Assembly: GCA_040401995.1 (NCBI GenBank)
Contig: JBBANM010000007.1
Location: 1 to 64,000 of the forward strand
Origin: Haliscomenobacter sp040401995
GTDB lineage: Bacteria; Bacteroidota; Bacteroidia; Chitinophagales; Saprospiraceae
Length of the DNA stretch: 64,000 nt
Direction: 5' to 3'
Shown here: positions 9,500-18,642 of the stretch, piece by piece
Position numbering within the stretch: the stretch's first letter is position 1
Layout: each line of letters begins with the position of its first letter
The notes under the pieces: model-generated
What the model was told of the DNA's origin: nothing
What the model saw: the letters and a program-made list of their open reading frames with translations, nothing else
Databases searched by the model: none
Translations under genes and position numbers: made by a program

Positions 9500-10471
9500 T
9501 CAATTTTGCCCGAGCCAATCGGACAATTCTTCTTGAGAAATATCGAGTAGATTACAAATTTCCGAATCGCTAATTCCTGCGGCTTTCATTCTAAGTGCAG
9601 CAGCAATCGATCTTTGTCGTTCTGCTTCCGCTTTTTGGCGCTCCGTTTCCGCTTTTTGGCGTTCCGTTTTTACGGCGGCTCTACTTTTTTTCAGCAGTCG
9701 ATTCTTTTTTTCAATTTCAGCATTTTTTTCGGCCAATTCTCGATCTAAGATCCGATCCCAGCTGTCTTCCTCATCCATCTGATTGCGTACATCTTCGGTG
9801 GCAATGGCACGCAGCAAAACCTGGAGCATTTTTTTTAACAGTGGATCCGATTCATCGCCAGCATAATTGAGTACATGCCCATTATCGGTACTTTTAAATG
9901 TTTGGTTGAAAATCTGCAGGATCTTTTCCAGGCGGGTCTGCATGTCTGTTTTCAAGCGCGGAATTTGCACCACAATGCTGTCATGTGTCAGCTGTTCTAC
10001 AAATTCTTCTTTCACTTCCAGTTCCTCACCATTGACGGCATTGAGGTAAACCCGATTGACCTTCAGCACGGGGATTTTTACATTTTGCAATTTAAATCCC
10101 AGCAAGTAAACCGTCATTATTGGTAAAGGCAGCGATACTTGTTTGTTTTTTTCAATGGTTACCAACTCTTCTTTGCGGTAATTATCAACCAAATACCGCC
10201 GGAAACGCATGACGTCAAATAAGTGTTTGGCTTTTTGTAGCTCGATCAATACGTTTTTGCGCTCGCCTGCTGCGGTTTGAATCACTGCTTTGAAATCCAT
10301 TCGGAAGAGGCGAATGCTATCATCTGATGTTTCGCGAATGATTTCCTGCGGTTTGAAATCCAATTGTACAATATGCACCTCTAACAGCACCGAGAGGAAC
10401 TCCCTCGCGATGTCATTGTCCTGCATCAGGAACTTAAAGACCACATCGTAAATCGGATTTGCAATTTGCAT
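9500..10471 (-). CDS. Rpn family PD-(D/E)XK nuclease / recombination-promoting protein
   Basis: A 323-residue protein of the transposase_31/Rpn group: N-terminal MQIANPIYDVVFKFLMQD, a nuclease core with the D...ExQ pattern (RMDFKAV ... VLIELQKAK, about residues 58-81), a charged coiled coil containing a short tandem repeat (ERQKAE, about 268-288) and a C-terminal helix-turn-helix-like tail (GISDSEICNLLDISQEELSDWL). Rpn proteins promote RecA-independent recombination in E. coli or act in phage defence; this is family knowledge. They are often multi-copy in Bacteroidota genomes. The tandem QKAE repeat is a likely site of length variation. Confidence 0.85.
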   Translation of the reverse strand: MQIANPIYDVVFKFLMQDNDIAREFLSVLLEVHIVQLDFKPQEIIRETSDDSIRLFRMDFKAVIQTAAGERKNVLIELQKAKHLFDVMRFRRYLVDNYRKEELVTIEKNKQVSLPLPIMTVYLLGFKLQNVKIPVLKVNRVYLNAVNGEELEVKEEFVEQLTHDSIVVQIPRLKTDMQTRLEKILQIFNQTFKSTDNGHVLNYAGDESDPLLKKMLQVLLRAIATEDVRNQMDEEDSWDRILDRELAEKNAEIEKKNRLLKKSRAAVKTERQKAETERQKAEAERQRSIAAALRMKAAGISDSEICNLLDISQEELSDWLGQN

Positions 10472-10563
10472 TTTGACGCAATTTGTAGCAAAAATAGGGT
10501 TTTGGATTGATTGTCACAACATTTATTAGCTACAAAAATGCATACTTGTGAACCGGCAAAAAA

Positions 10564-11982
10564 CTACTTGCCTTTGCCTTGCAGCAACACCAATACCGTG
10601 TAAATCAATATCTTAAAATCTAACGCCAAAGACATATTTTCAATGTACAAAATGTCAAACTTGAGGCGCTGAATCATTTGATCTACATTGGAGGCGTAGC
10701 CGTATTTTACTTGCCCCCAAGAGGTGATTCCGGGACGTACTTTCAATAAATGTTTATAATGTGGCGCCCGTTGAATGATCTGATCGATGTAAAACTGTCG
10801 TTCTGGGCGCGGACCCACCAACGACATGTCGCCAATCAATACGTTCCAAAATTGCGGCAATTCATCCAAACGCCATTTGCGCATTTTTGCCCCCCAAGGC
10901 GTACAGCGGTTGTCGCCATCTTTCGAGAGCTGAGGTCCTTGCACTTCCGCGTCAACATACATCGAGCGGAACTTATAAATCCAGAAAGGTTTTCCATTCA
11001 ATCCAATGCGGATCTGGGCAAAAAATATCGGGCCGGGTGATGAAACCCGCACTAAGAAAGCGGTATAGGCATAGACGGGCGACAACAACAAAAGAAAAAA
11101 TGCCGAAACTGACACATCGATAAACCGCTTGACCAACACTTGCCATTTCGGCATCAAATCTTGGTTAATCTCAATCAGTACGGCGCCAAAAACCTGGTTC
11201 ATTTTGACGGTTCCCAGCATGATGTCGTACATATCAGGAATGATTTTGACCAGTACCTGTTTGTCAAAATCAAAAAGGATGTTCAAAATATCACTCAGCC
11301 GGTTGTGCTGGCTGGTTTCGGTAGCAATGATGACTTCTTCCACATTGTTGTTGCTGATCACCAAGCCAAGGTCCTCGATTTTTCCCATGATGGGCAAATG
11401 ATCCTGAAGTTCATTCTGTGAACCGCCATTGGTATCGATAAATCCCAGGAAATTGTATCCCAAGCTTTTTTCACGTTCGGTCAATTCGCGGTAAAGATCA
11501 ACCGCGTTTTGGTTGCCACCGATGATCAGGGTGTTGAAATTGATGTGCCCAACTTTAAGTCGGCGATTCGCGCGGGTAAGTAAAATCATTCGCACGGTAA
11601 CGGTAAGTACAAAATGCAGGGTAAATAAGGTCAAAAAAGAGGTATAGTAGGTTCGATAATTGGATACCAGATCATCCAATATCAACGTAAAAAACAAAAA
11701 TAACACGCCAAAAAAACTCAGGAAAAAAGTCCGCGTAAACGTAGCAAACCGCGATAAGCGGTAAATGTCTTTGTACTGGTCAAAAATGGAGTAAAATAAA
11801 ATCCAGCCCAGTGGAATCAGGATGATACCCGACCAAAAATTCGGATCGTTGAGGATGTGAAGGGTTACTCCGCTCGCTTCCAATGTTTTGCGGTATACAA
11901 AAAAACCACACCAGGCGATCATCGCGCTAGCAATGTCGGCCATTTTGTAAACCAAAGTATGCCTATACCGGCGTTGAGTCAT
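10564..11982 (-). CDS. Undecaprenyl-phosphate sugar phosphotransferase (WcaJ/polyprenyl glycosylphosphotransferase)
   Basis: Transfers a hexose-1-phosphate to undecaprenyl phosphate to start exopolysaccharide or capsule synthesis. The N-terminal half has about four membrane segments and a CoA-binding-like loop (LIIGGNQNAVDLYREL); the C-terminal half is the bacterial sugar transferase domain with KRFIDVSVSAFFLLLLSP, PIFFAQIRIG, YKFRSMYVDA, LDELPQFWNVL, GDMSLVGPRPE and VRPGITSWGQV. The start used (MTQRRYRHTL, 472 residues) leaves a 28-bp gap from the upstream lipoprotein gene; an ATG at 12075 would overlap that gene by 65 bp. The surrounding genes do not form a full polysaccharide cluster. Confidence 0.9.
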   Translation of the reverse strand: MTQRRYRHTLVYKMADIASAMIAWCGFFVYRKTLEASGVTLHILNDPNFWSGIILIPLGWILFYSIFDQYKDIYRLSRFATFTRTFFLSFFGVLFLFFTLILDDLVSNYRTYYTSFLTLFTLHFVLTVTVRMILLTRANRRLKVGHINFNTLIIGGNQNAVDLYRELTEREKSLGYNFLGFIDTNGGSQNELQDHLPIMGKIEDLGLVISNNNVEEVIIATETSQHNRLSDILNILFDFDKQVLVKIIPDMYDIMLGTVKMNQVFGAVLIEINQDLMPKWQVLVKRFIDVSVSAFFLLLLSPVYAYTAFLVRVSSPGPIFFAQIRIGLNGKPFWIYKFRSMYVDAEVQGPQLSKDGDNRCTPWGAKMRKWRLDELPQFWNVLIGDMSLVGPRPERQFYIDQIIQRAPHYKHLLKVRPGITSWGQVKYGYASNVDQMIQRLKFDILYIENMSLALDFKILIYTVLVLLQGKGK

Positions 11983-12010
11983 CTCCTTCAAGGCAGGCGA
12001 TACTTCCGGT

Positions 12011-12898
12011 TTAGTAATGTACAAGCTTGATGTTGTCGAGCCAGATTCTAGCTGTGTTTTGGGTGAGTACTCCATCTTTTGTCGGTAATTCAGCACGCAA
12101 AATAATTTGAAATTCTTTGGCTTTGCTGTCAAATACCACTTTGGTCATGTTAAAATATATCTTGTTCCACGTACTGCTGGGATTAAAGCCAGCGGCATAA
12201 ACCAATTGGGGATCGCCGTTGATGGGCAAGGGAATCACCCCAAAAGCAGCCTGGGCTTCGGCTTTGTAATTGGCTTCCAGGTAAACTACCGAACCTTTAT
12301 CCAGCAAGCCTGATACTTTATTGGCGCTACCCAAAACCACCGCTGGGTTTTGATCATTGAGGTTGAGGATTCCCGATGAACCTTCAAAAGCGCCATCTTT
12401 GGTAATCGTGATCCGCGAAAAGGCTTGTCCGCCAATCAGGGCATCAAAGGTTTGCGGTGATCGTTCAAAACTTTCCAGGATGGAGAATTTGACATTGCTT
12501 TTATAAGCCGTTTTTGGCCGCAAGGTATCCACCTCGTTGGGTTGTAAATCCACTTGGGTTTCAAAGGGCTGGTAAAAAGGGTAAATATCCGGGACGGTGG
12601 AAATCCCATTTTCTTTGATGCCCGCTTCCAGCTTGATCTTGGCGGCACCTTTTGTCAAAATGGGGATCAAAGAAGGTAAACGATATACCCCCAAAAATTC
12701 ATCGTTCACAGTCAACCACACTTCAGTAATTTTTTCTGAAGCCGAACCCTGAGTAACAGGATCCGTCGTAAAACGGAAGGGCGTGACATAAATATACGCC
12801 GGAATGGGCTCTTCAGGATTGACCAGCTCGCAACTGCCCAAGAGGGTGAGGGTAAAAAAAAGCAGTCCTGAAAAACGCAGTAACATTGGTCTCATCAC
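12011..12898 (-). CDS. Predicted lipoprotein, unknown function
   Basis: A 295-residue protein with a hydrophobic leader and lipobox (LTLLGSC at about residues 17-23), so it is probably anchored in the outer or inner membrane. The remainder is beta-rich and ends TARIWLDNIKLVHY, resembling the carbohydrate-binding-module-like end of jelly-roll domains. I do not recognise a named family. It lies directly upstream of the sugar phosphotransferase gene on the same strand, so an envelope or polysaccharide-linked role is possible, but this is inference from position only. Confidence 0.7.
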   Translation of the reverse strand: MMRPMLLRFSGLLFFTLTLLGSCELVNPEEPIPAYIYVTPFRFTTDPVTQGSASEKITEVWLTVNDEFLGVYRLPSLIPILTKGAAKIKLEAGIKENGISTVPDIYPFYQPFETQVDLQPNEVDTLRPKTAYKSNVKFSILESFERSPQTFDALIGGQAFSRITITKDGAFEGSSGILNLNDQNPAVVLGSANKVSGLLDKGSVVYLEANYKAEAQAAFGVIPLPINGDPQLVYAAGFNPSSTWNKIYFNMTKVVFDSKAKEFQIILRAELPTKDGVLTQNTARIWLDNIKLVHY

Positions 12899-12935
12899 TT
12901 AATTACCTAAGATTTTGCTATTATCAGCAAGCTAT

Positions 12936-12948
12936 TCCAAACACACTC
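12936..12948 (-). repeat. Solo terminal repeat of the GAGTGTGTTTGGA family
   Basis: TCCAAACACACTC followed by TTA is the right-hand end of the element at 31462-31667, found here without a partner. It sits in the 360-bp gap between the lipoprotein and the oxidoreductase genes. The rest of that gap (12952-13200) shows AT-rich DNA with no convincing gene. Confidence 0.45.
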
Positions 12949-13205
12949 TTAAAACGCGAGGAAAGTTATCCGATTGTTCGGCGTCAAAAACGCTTCCAAA
13001 AGTAGTGAAAATATCGAAGGTGATTCCGCTCCAAGTTTTTTTGAAAGAAGAAACTACATATGGGTTTGCTCAAACTACTGAGTAATTTTACTCAATACAC
13101 TGAGTAAAATGAAAAATACACTCCAATGTCCTCATTTAGAGTTATTTGAAAAAGAGTAAATTCGGAGATTAACCATGGGTTGAATCAATTTTCATGCATT
13201 TGTAG

Positions 13206-13251
13206 AGACGCGATTAATCGCGACTAAAAACAGACGCGATTAATCGCGACT
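13206..13251. repeat. Two tandem copies of a GCGATTAATCGC palindrome
   Basis: AGACGCGATTAATCGCGACT occurs twice, at 13206-13225 and 13232-13251, separated by 6 bases. Each copy contains the perfect palindrome CGCGATTAATCGCG. The pair ends a few bases before the stop codon of the oxidoreductase gene, so it may act as a REP-like element or transcript-end hairpin. Similar GTAGAGACGCGATTAATCGCG words are, from memory, interspersed in several Bacteroidota genomes. Confidence 0.65.
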
Positions 13252-13258
13252 CTACTCT

Positions 13259-14239
13259 CTACACCCGCTTCCCATCCATATCCCTAATGATCTCGTACGC
13301 CAACTTCAGCGCTTGGTAACCATCTTCAATGCTTACTTTTGGTTTTTGCCCTAGTCGGATGCTTTCGCCAAAAGATTCCAGTTCCATTTTGATGGCATTG
13401 ACCGGCTCAATCGCGGGCATATCCACGTGAATCATTTTGGTTCCAGTTGCGGTTTGCAATTCTAGTAGATTGGCATCAACGGGCAAGTTGGGGGCATCTT
13501 TTTCATACAACCGTACTACCTGCGCGTTTTTTTCCAAAAAATCCAAACTGATGTAGGCATCGCGTTGAAACAAACGCACTTTGCGCATTTGCTTGAGTGA
13601 AATACGACTAGCGGTAAGATTGGCGACGCAGCCGTTGGCAAATTCGATGCGGGCATTGGCAATGTCGGGGGTATCGCTCACCACGGCAACGCCGTTTGCA
13701 CTGACTTTGACGACTGGCGAATTTACCATGCTGAGCACAATGTCCAAATCGTGGATCATCAAATCCAACACCACTGATACATCCGTACCTCTCGGGTTAA
13801 AAGCTGCCAAACGGTGTGCTTCAATGAACATAGGCGCCAATTCCATGTCTTCCAAGGCCAATAACGCCGGATTAAAACGCTCCACATGCCCCACTTGTAC
13901 CAGTACTTGGTGTTCCGCACTGAGCGCCATGAGCTGCTCGGCTTGTTCCACGGTTTGGGTAAGCGGTTTTTCGATAAAAATGTGTTTACCTTTTTTGATC
14001 GCTTTTTCTGCCAATTCAAAATGGGTGGGCGTAGGCGTCACCACGTCAACTACGTCAACAGCATCCATCAAATCGTTAACACTGGCAAAAGCGGTGATGC
14101 CCAATTGCGCCGCCAACTCTTGTGCTGCCGGACTTGGGTCATAAAAACCAACCAGCTCGTATGTTTCACTGGCCAATTGGATGCATTTGATGTGGATCTT
14201 CCCGAGGTGACCAGCTCCTAAAACGCCTATTTTCAGCAT
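13259..14239 (-). CDS. Gfo/Idh/MocA family oxidoreductase
   Basis: A 326-residue NAD(P)-dependent oxidoreductase. Residues 1-120 form the Rossmann domain: IGVLGAGHLGKIHIK gives the GxGxxG loop and GKHIFIEKPLTQT contains the family's EKP motif with the catalytic-region lysine. The C-terminal half is the alpha/beta sheet domain with the conserved MIHDLDIVLSMV stretch, where His and Asp face the substrate. Family members oxidise or epimerise sugars and related polyols. A role in nucleotide-sugar or glycan metabolism is possible given the sugar transferase 1.3 kb downstream; the substrate is not determinable here. Confidence 0.88.
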   Translation of the reverse strand: MLKIGVLGAGHLGKIHIKCIQLASETYELVGFYDPSPAAQELAAQLGITAFASVNDLMDAVDVVDVVTPTPTHFELAEKAIKKGKHIFIEKPLTQTVEQAEQLMALSAEHQVLVQVGHVERFNPALLALEDMELAPMFIEAHRLAAFNPRGTDVSVVLDLMIHDLDIVLSMVNSPVVKVSANGVAVVSDTPDIANARIEFANGCVANLTASRISLKQMRKVRLFQRDAYISLDFLEKNAQVVRLYEKDAPNLPVDANLLELQTATGTKMIHVDMPAIEPVNAIKMELESFGESIRLGQKPKVSIEDGYQALKLAYEIIRDMDGKRV

Positions 14240-14324
14240 GTTACTTTTTTTTCGAAAAAACAGATGGCTTTGCGACTGCGAAAGTAGATAGAATGCAGCA
14301 TTTTATAGCTTTCCAAGACGGTCA

Positions 14325-14639
14325 TCATTCATATTGTTTGCGAAAATACATCAGCACTGCGCCAAAAAGGGTGATGATCAGCACCAGCACAGTTGCCATG
14401 CGAATAGAGTATTGGAGGTTGTTGACGAAGGCTTCAATTTCTTTGCGCATATGCGGGTAACGCGGCATGATTTCCGCTTCCATTTTGGCTTTGTTGAAGA
14501 GGTGTGCAGCGCCAAATTCTACTTTATTTTGAGCCAGTACCTTGTGCATTTTTAGCACCTTCACCCGAAAGTAGACGTTTAGAAAAACCATGGCAACAAA
14601 AAGGCCGATGAGTAAAAAAAGTAGTATTCCTTGAATCAT
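14325..14639 (-). CDS. Small membrane protein, unknown function
   Basis: A 104-residue protein with a hydrophobic N-terminal segment (about residues 4-26), a soluble middle (FGAAHLFNKAKMEAEIMPRYP) and a second hydrophobic segment near the C-terminus (about 80-98). This is the layout of a two-pass membrane protein with a short extracytoplasmic or cytoplasmic loop. I do not recognise the family. It precedes the Gfo/Idh/MocA gene by 85 bp on the same strand. Confidence 0.6.
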   Translation of the reverse strand: MIQGILLFLLIGLFVAMVFLNVYFRVKVLKMHKVLAQNKVEFGAAHLFNKAKMEAEIMPRYPHMRKEIEAFVNNLQYSIRMATVLVLIITLFGAVLMYFRKQYE

Positions 14640-14832
14640 TGGTGGTTATGATTTTTCACGTTTGATTGGGGGCTAGAAAGCATTGTATAGCCCTCAGACA
14701 ACGGGATTCAGTGAACAAAAATACAAAATCTAATGGATTGTTTTTAAGCACCGTGAGTTCTGAATTATAATACCTGATGCAGAATGAATTGTGAAAAAAG
14801 AGCAAAAAACATGAGACATTTGATGCTACCAA

Positions 14833-14899
14833 AGGGCGCTAGCCCTGTTTTCGTTTATAGAAAATTTCAGAAGCAAGACTCCTCGAGCCACGTAGTGGC
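14833..14899. repeat. REP-like pair of small hairpins in a 314-bp gene-free stretch
   Basis: Two compact stem-loops, AGGGC-gcta-GCCCT (14833-14846) and GCCAC-gta-GTGGC (14887-14899), lie 40 bases apart in the space between the EamA gene and the small membrane protein (14640-14953). The rest of the gap is AT-rich with no supportable gene. The arrangement suggests an interspersed REP-type unit or a transcript-end structure downstream of the EamA gene. Confidence 0.4.
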
Positions 14900-14953
14900 G
14901 GCACGATTTGGTTTGTTATAGCCCTTGAATCCATTTCAATTTTATAATTCACG

Positions 14954-15838
14954 TTAAGCACTAATCAGTAGAATGGCCAAAATGGCCAGACCAATCCCAA
15001 TCAAATTTTTCCAGGTTAATCGTTCTTGAAAAAAGAAGAAAGAAACCACAGCAGAAAGGGCAATGATGCCGACATTGATGATGGGAATAACCACCGAACC
15101 CGATTTGTAATCATGCAACGCCGCCAAAACAAAATACAAAGTACCATAGTTGGGGATGCTAATGATCAGTCCCGCGACTAAGTTTTTGAGGCGCAATTTG
15201 GCTTGTTTGCGCAGTACTTGAATGCCCAACAACGTCGATCCCAGCACTCCCGCCGCCGCAAAGGTAGTAGCCGCTAAGCGGGGATCAGCACTATCCATTT
15301 TTGAGGCTTTACTGACCATATAAGCACCCAGATCAGCGAAACCAGAGGCGAAAAAGGTAGCTAACCCAATCCATAATTTAGAAATTGCGAAATGCCCTTC
15401 GGTTGCGGGATTGGTTTCTGAAATAGCATCGGCTTTATTGACGATGAAAAAGATAGAGAGCAAAGCCAAAATGATCCCCAATAGCTTAAACAGATGCACC
15501 GAATCGTGGTAAAAAACGATGGCTACGATTACCGTCAAGATCAGCGCAACTTTTTGCAAAATGGTCGATGCCGTAATACCGATGGCTCTAATACTAACTA
15601 CAAACACATTGAAATAGGTAAAATAGACCACTCCCAGACCTATTGCAAACAACCCACTTTGCGACAAAGCTACCTCCGGCGATAAGGGAAACACACCACT
15701 CGTGATCCAAGCATTGAGGATGCACCCATAATAGTTGAACACAATAACTTGAAAGATGTCGACCCGCCATTTTTCAAATATTTTGACCAAAATACTGAGG
15801 GAAACGTAGCAAATTACGGCAAGGATAAGGTGCAGCAT
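14954..15838 (-). CDS. EamA/DMT superfamily transporter
   Basis: A 294-residue protein with about ten membrane segments arranged as two repeated EamA halves (about residues 1-130 and 150-290), the layout of drug/metabolite exporters and nucleotide-sugar-like transporters. The first half ends in the typical LLGIILALLSIFFIV, the second in NLIGIGLAILAILLI. It lies 55 bp downstream of the last acyl-CoA dehydrogenase of the catabolic cluster and on the same strand, so it could be its distal gene, perhaps moving a metabolite, but the family is too broad to name a substrate. Confidence 0.85.
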   Translation of the reverse strand: MLHLILAVICYVSLSILVKIFEKWRVDIFQVIVFNYYGCILNAWITSGVFPLSPEVALSQSGLFAIGLGVVYFTYFNVFVVSIRAIGITASTILQKVALILTVIVAIVFYHDSVHLFKLLGIILALLSIFFIVNKADAISETNPATEGHFAISKLWIGLATFFASGFADLGAYMVSKASKMDSADPRLAATTFAAAGVLGSTLLGIQVLRKQAKLRLKNLVAGLIISIPNYGTLYFVLAALHDYKSGSVVIPIINVGIIALSAVVSFFFFQERLTWKNLIGIGLAILAILLISA

Positions 15839-15893
15839 TTACATTTGGATGTAGTGATTGAGTGCTTGTTTCAAGATCTTTCAACTTCCTCCC

Positions 15894-17435
15894 CTATCCC
15901 AATATCGATTGCAATTTCATCGCCACACCCATATCCCCATTGATTTTTAGTTTTCCGCTCATCATGGCCGTCATTGGGTTCAATTCACCGCGGATCAAGG
16001 CATTGAAATCTTCAAGGGTAATGTCAACCGTGCAATCAGCCTTGCTGTCTTGGGTATGAACCACATTGCTATCTCCAGAACCGTCCAGTACCAACTGTTG
16101 TCCGCCAAAATCAAACTTCAGGGTAGATCCCAGTACTTTCGCCTTAGCAGCCCGAGCGGTAATCGTTGGAAGCAAATGATCCAAAATTGGAACCATTGGA
16201 GTAGACGCCTTAGCAGGTTGTGGCGTTTTGGGAGATGACGTAGCCTTGCCATTTCCAGCCTTAGGCACAGCACCTGAGCTGGCATAAGATTTATCATCAA
16301 TCACCATTTTGGCAATGATCTCCCGCATGATTTCCGAAGTACCGCCACCGATGGTGCCGATGCGGCTATCGCGAAACATCCGCGCTATTTTGTATTCCTC
16401 CATGTAACCATAGCCGCCAAAAAACTGTAGACATTCGGTCATTACCTTGTTCGCCAATTCGGTAGACAACAGCTTGGCCATCGAGCTTTCTTTCACGGCA
16501 TAACCGCCATCGTTGTGGATGCGCGAGCAGTGGTACACCAGCGCTTTGGTGGCTTCAATTTCTGCCGCCATTTGCGCTACCCGATGCCGCAACACCTGAA
16601 ATTTATTGATCGGCCGACCAAATGCTTGTCGCTCCGACATGTATTGCAGGGAGTATTCCAAAGCGTGTTCACAACCGGCAACGGCTGAGATGGCGCCGGC
16701 CAAACGCTCCAATTGCAGTCCTCCCATGAGGTAGTAGAAACCCATGCCTTCTTCACCAATCAGGTTTTCTACCGGCACTTTTACATCGTCAAAATTCAAT
16801 TCTGCGGTATCGGACGCGTGCCAACCCAGTTTTTTCAACTTTCGTGCCGATACGCCCGCGCTCTCGCGATCGATCACCAACAAGCTCACTCCGCCAGTGC
16901 CGGCTTCCGGATTGGTTTTTACCACAGTGATCAAAAAATCGCCATAATATCCGTTGGTAATAAAGGTTTTTGCCCCATTCACCACGTAGTGATCGCCTTG
17001 GCGCTCTGCACGGGTTTGAATGTTGGCTGCATCGGATCCCGCTCCCGGTTCACTGATGGCAATGGAACAAATCAGCTCGCCACTGATGGCGCGCGTGAGG
17101 TATTTTTCCTTTAAAAAATCAGAACCGTGTTTGAAAATATAGGGTGAAGCCATGTATTGCTGCACGCTAGGGGTAATGGTAAATCCGCCCGAAAAACAAC
17201 GCGAAATCTCTTCCAGAAAAACCACTGAAAAAAAGAAATCAGCATCGATACCGCCATAAGCTTCGGGGTAATTGAGTCCCAGATAGCCCATCTCGCCAAA
17301 CTTCCGCCAGAGGTCTTTAGGAATTTGACCTGCTTCTTCCCATTCGTCTACGTGGGGAATGACTTCTTGTGCCAAAAAATCGCGCAAACCCTGGCGAAAC
17401 AATTCATGTTCTTCTGTAAAGTAGTAAGCAGCCAT
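15894..17435 (-). CDS. Acyl-CoA dehydrogenase fused to a C-terminal SCP2 sterol-carrier domain
   Basis: A 513-residue fusion. Residues 1-385 are a complete acyl-CoA dehydrogenase (N-terminal helical domain, EPGAGSDAANIQTRA in the flavin-binding beta domain, C-terminal helices with QFFGGYGYMEEYKIARMFRD and IGGGTSEIM). An Ala/Pro/Ser-rich linker (about 386-408) leads to an SCP2 domain (about 410-513: FDFGGQQLVLDGSG ... LEDFNALIRGELNPMTAMMSGKLKI). SCP2 domains bind lipids and acyl-CoAs, so the fusion could present a bulky or branched acyl-CoA to the flavin site. The usual Glu before GTSEI is Gly; the base is probably the Glu of LQLERLAG, as in isovaleryl-CoA dehydrogenase. Domain calls are firm, substrate is inferred. 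Confidence 0.93.
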   Translation of the reverse strand: MAAYYFTEEHELFRQGLRDFLAQEVIPHVDEWEEAGQIPKDLWRKFGEMGYLGLNYPEAYGGIDADFFFSVVFLEEISRCFSGGFTITPSVQQYMASPYIFKHGSDFLKEKYLTRAISGELICSIAISEPGAGSDAANIQTRAERQGDHYVVNGAKTFITNGYYGDFLITVVKTNPEAGTGGVSLLVIDRESAGVSARKLKKLGWHASDTAELNFDDVKVPVENLIGEEGMGFYYLMGGLQLERLAGAISAVAGCEHALEYSLQYMSERQAFGRPINKFQVLRHRVAQMAAEIEATKALVYHCSRIHNDGGYAVKESSMAKLLSTELANKVMTECLQFFGGYGYMEEYKIARMFRDSRIGTIGGGTSEIMREIIAKMVIDDKSYASSGAVPKAGNGKATSSPKTPQPAKASTPMVPILDHLLPTITARAAKAKVLGSTLKFDFGGQQLVLDGSGDSNVVHTQDSKADCTVDITLEDFNALIRGELNPMTAMMSGKLKINGDMGVAMKLQSILG

Positions 17436-17493
17436 ATGTTTTTTTCTTTTTTGGTCGAAATAAGAGCGACCTAAATTTTTAACTTTTTTGAAT

Positions 17494-18639
17494 TCAATCG
17501 ATCACTGCCTTGGCAATGATTTCACACATAATTTCCGAGGACCCGCCACCAATGGTACCCACGCGACTATCGCGAAACATGCGCGCCATTTTGTAGTCCT
17601 CCATGTACCCATATCCGCCAAATACTTGCAAACATTCGGTCATCACTTTATCGGATAGTTGGGTGGCCAGCAATTTGGCCATCGCACATTCTTTAACTTG
17701 GTAAGCGCCGTCGTTGTAAGCCTGCGCCAAAGTGTAATTAAAGGTTTTAGCCCGCTCCATTTCAGCGACCAACTGCGCTATACGGTGTCTCAACACCTGG
17801 AATTTATTAAGGTTTCGGCCAAATGCTTTTCGCTCGGCCATGTATTGCAAGGTATATTCCAGTGCATATTCGGCGGCGGCCACGCCAGAAACCGCCATTA
17901 CCAGGCGTTCCAAAGCAAAGCGCTGCATGATGTAGTAAAAACCCATCCCAGCTTGTCCAATCAATTGCTCGGTACCTACTTTTACCTCATCAAAAGCGAT
18001 CAAACCGGTATCCGACGCATGCCAACCCAATTTGTTAAGTTTTTGTGCAGAAAGTCCAGGAGTATCCCGATCTACCACCACTAAACTTACGCCGCCAACC
18101 CCAGCTTGAGGATCGGTTTTTACCGCAACAACGATAAAATCGCTCAATACGCCGTTGGTGATAAAGGTTTTGCTGCCATCAACCTGGTAATGATCGCCGA
18201 ATAATTGGGCTTTGGTTTGTAAATTGGCCACATCAGATCCTGCCCCAGGTTCGGTAATCGCCAGGGCGCCATATTTTTCACCTTGGATGCCCGGGATCAA
18301 ATATTTTTCTTTCAAAAAATCACTGCCCGATTCATTGATGTGGGTGAGCGCCAAAATGGGATGACCAATCATAGCCGCCGCAAAACCGGCAGAGTTGCAG
18401 CGACTCAGTTCTTCGATAAAGATAACCTGGTACCAAAAATCCAATTCTTGACCGCCATAAGCTTCCGGAAAACAAAGACCGAAATAGCCCATTTCGCCAA
18501 ACTTAGGCCAAACCCAGCGGGGGATTTCACCAGCAGCTTCCCAAGCATCGATGTGCGGCGTGATTTCTTTCTCCAAAAAATCGCGCAGCGATTCGCGGAA
18601 TAATTCATGTTCTGGCTGGCGGGCGTATACGTCGGTCAT
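17494..18639 (-). CDS. Acyl-CoA dehydrogenase
   Basis: A 381-residue FAD-dependent acyl-CoA dehydrogenase of normal length. Visible blocks are ITEPGAGSDVANLQTKA (flavin/substrate loop), FITNGVLSDFIVVAVKT, and the C-terminal VFGGYGYMEDYKMARMFRDSRVGTIGGG. As in its two paralogues in this cluster, Gly replaces the Glu that precedes GTSEI in medium-chain enzymes, and FALERLVMAVSG carries the candidate catalytic Glu. It is 3 bp upstream of nothing on its own but lies 58 bp before the ACAD-SCP2 gene and 3 bp after the small membrane protein gene, so it is part of the same transcript. It introduces a 2,3-double bond into an acyl-CoA of unknown structure. Confidence 0.93.
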   Translation of the reverse strand: MTDVYARQPEHELFRESLRDFLEKEITPHIDAWEAAGEIPRWVWPKFGEMGYFGLCFPEAYGGQELDFWYQVIFIEELSRCNSAGFAAAMIGHPILALTHINESGSDFLKEKYLIPGIQGEKYGALAITEPGAGSDVANLQTKAQLFGDHYQVDGSKTFITNGVLSDFIVVAVKTDPQAGVGGVSLVVVDRDTPGLSAQKLNKLGWHASDTGLIAFDEVKVGTEQLIGQAGMGFYYIMQRFALERLVMAVSGVAAAEYALEYTLQYMAERKAFGRNLNKFQVLRHRIAQLVAEMERAKTFNYTLAQAYNDGAYQVKECAMAKLLATQLSDKVMTECLQVFGGYGYMEDYKMARMFRDSRVGTIGGGSSEIMCEIIAKAVID

Positions 18640-18642
18640 GGC

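Noticed and set aside
9595..9700. Repeated GCTTTTTGGCG words considered as a DNA repeat element
   Set aside because: They code for the ERQKAE coiled-coil repeat of the Rpn-type protein and are explained by it.
13206..13251. Two near-identical 20-base repeats considered as a CRISPR array
   Set aside because: Only two copies, each itself palindromic, with a 6-base spacer; no cas genes nearby.
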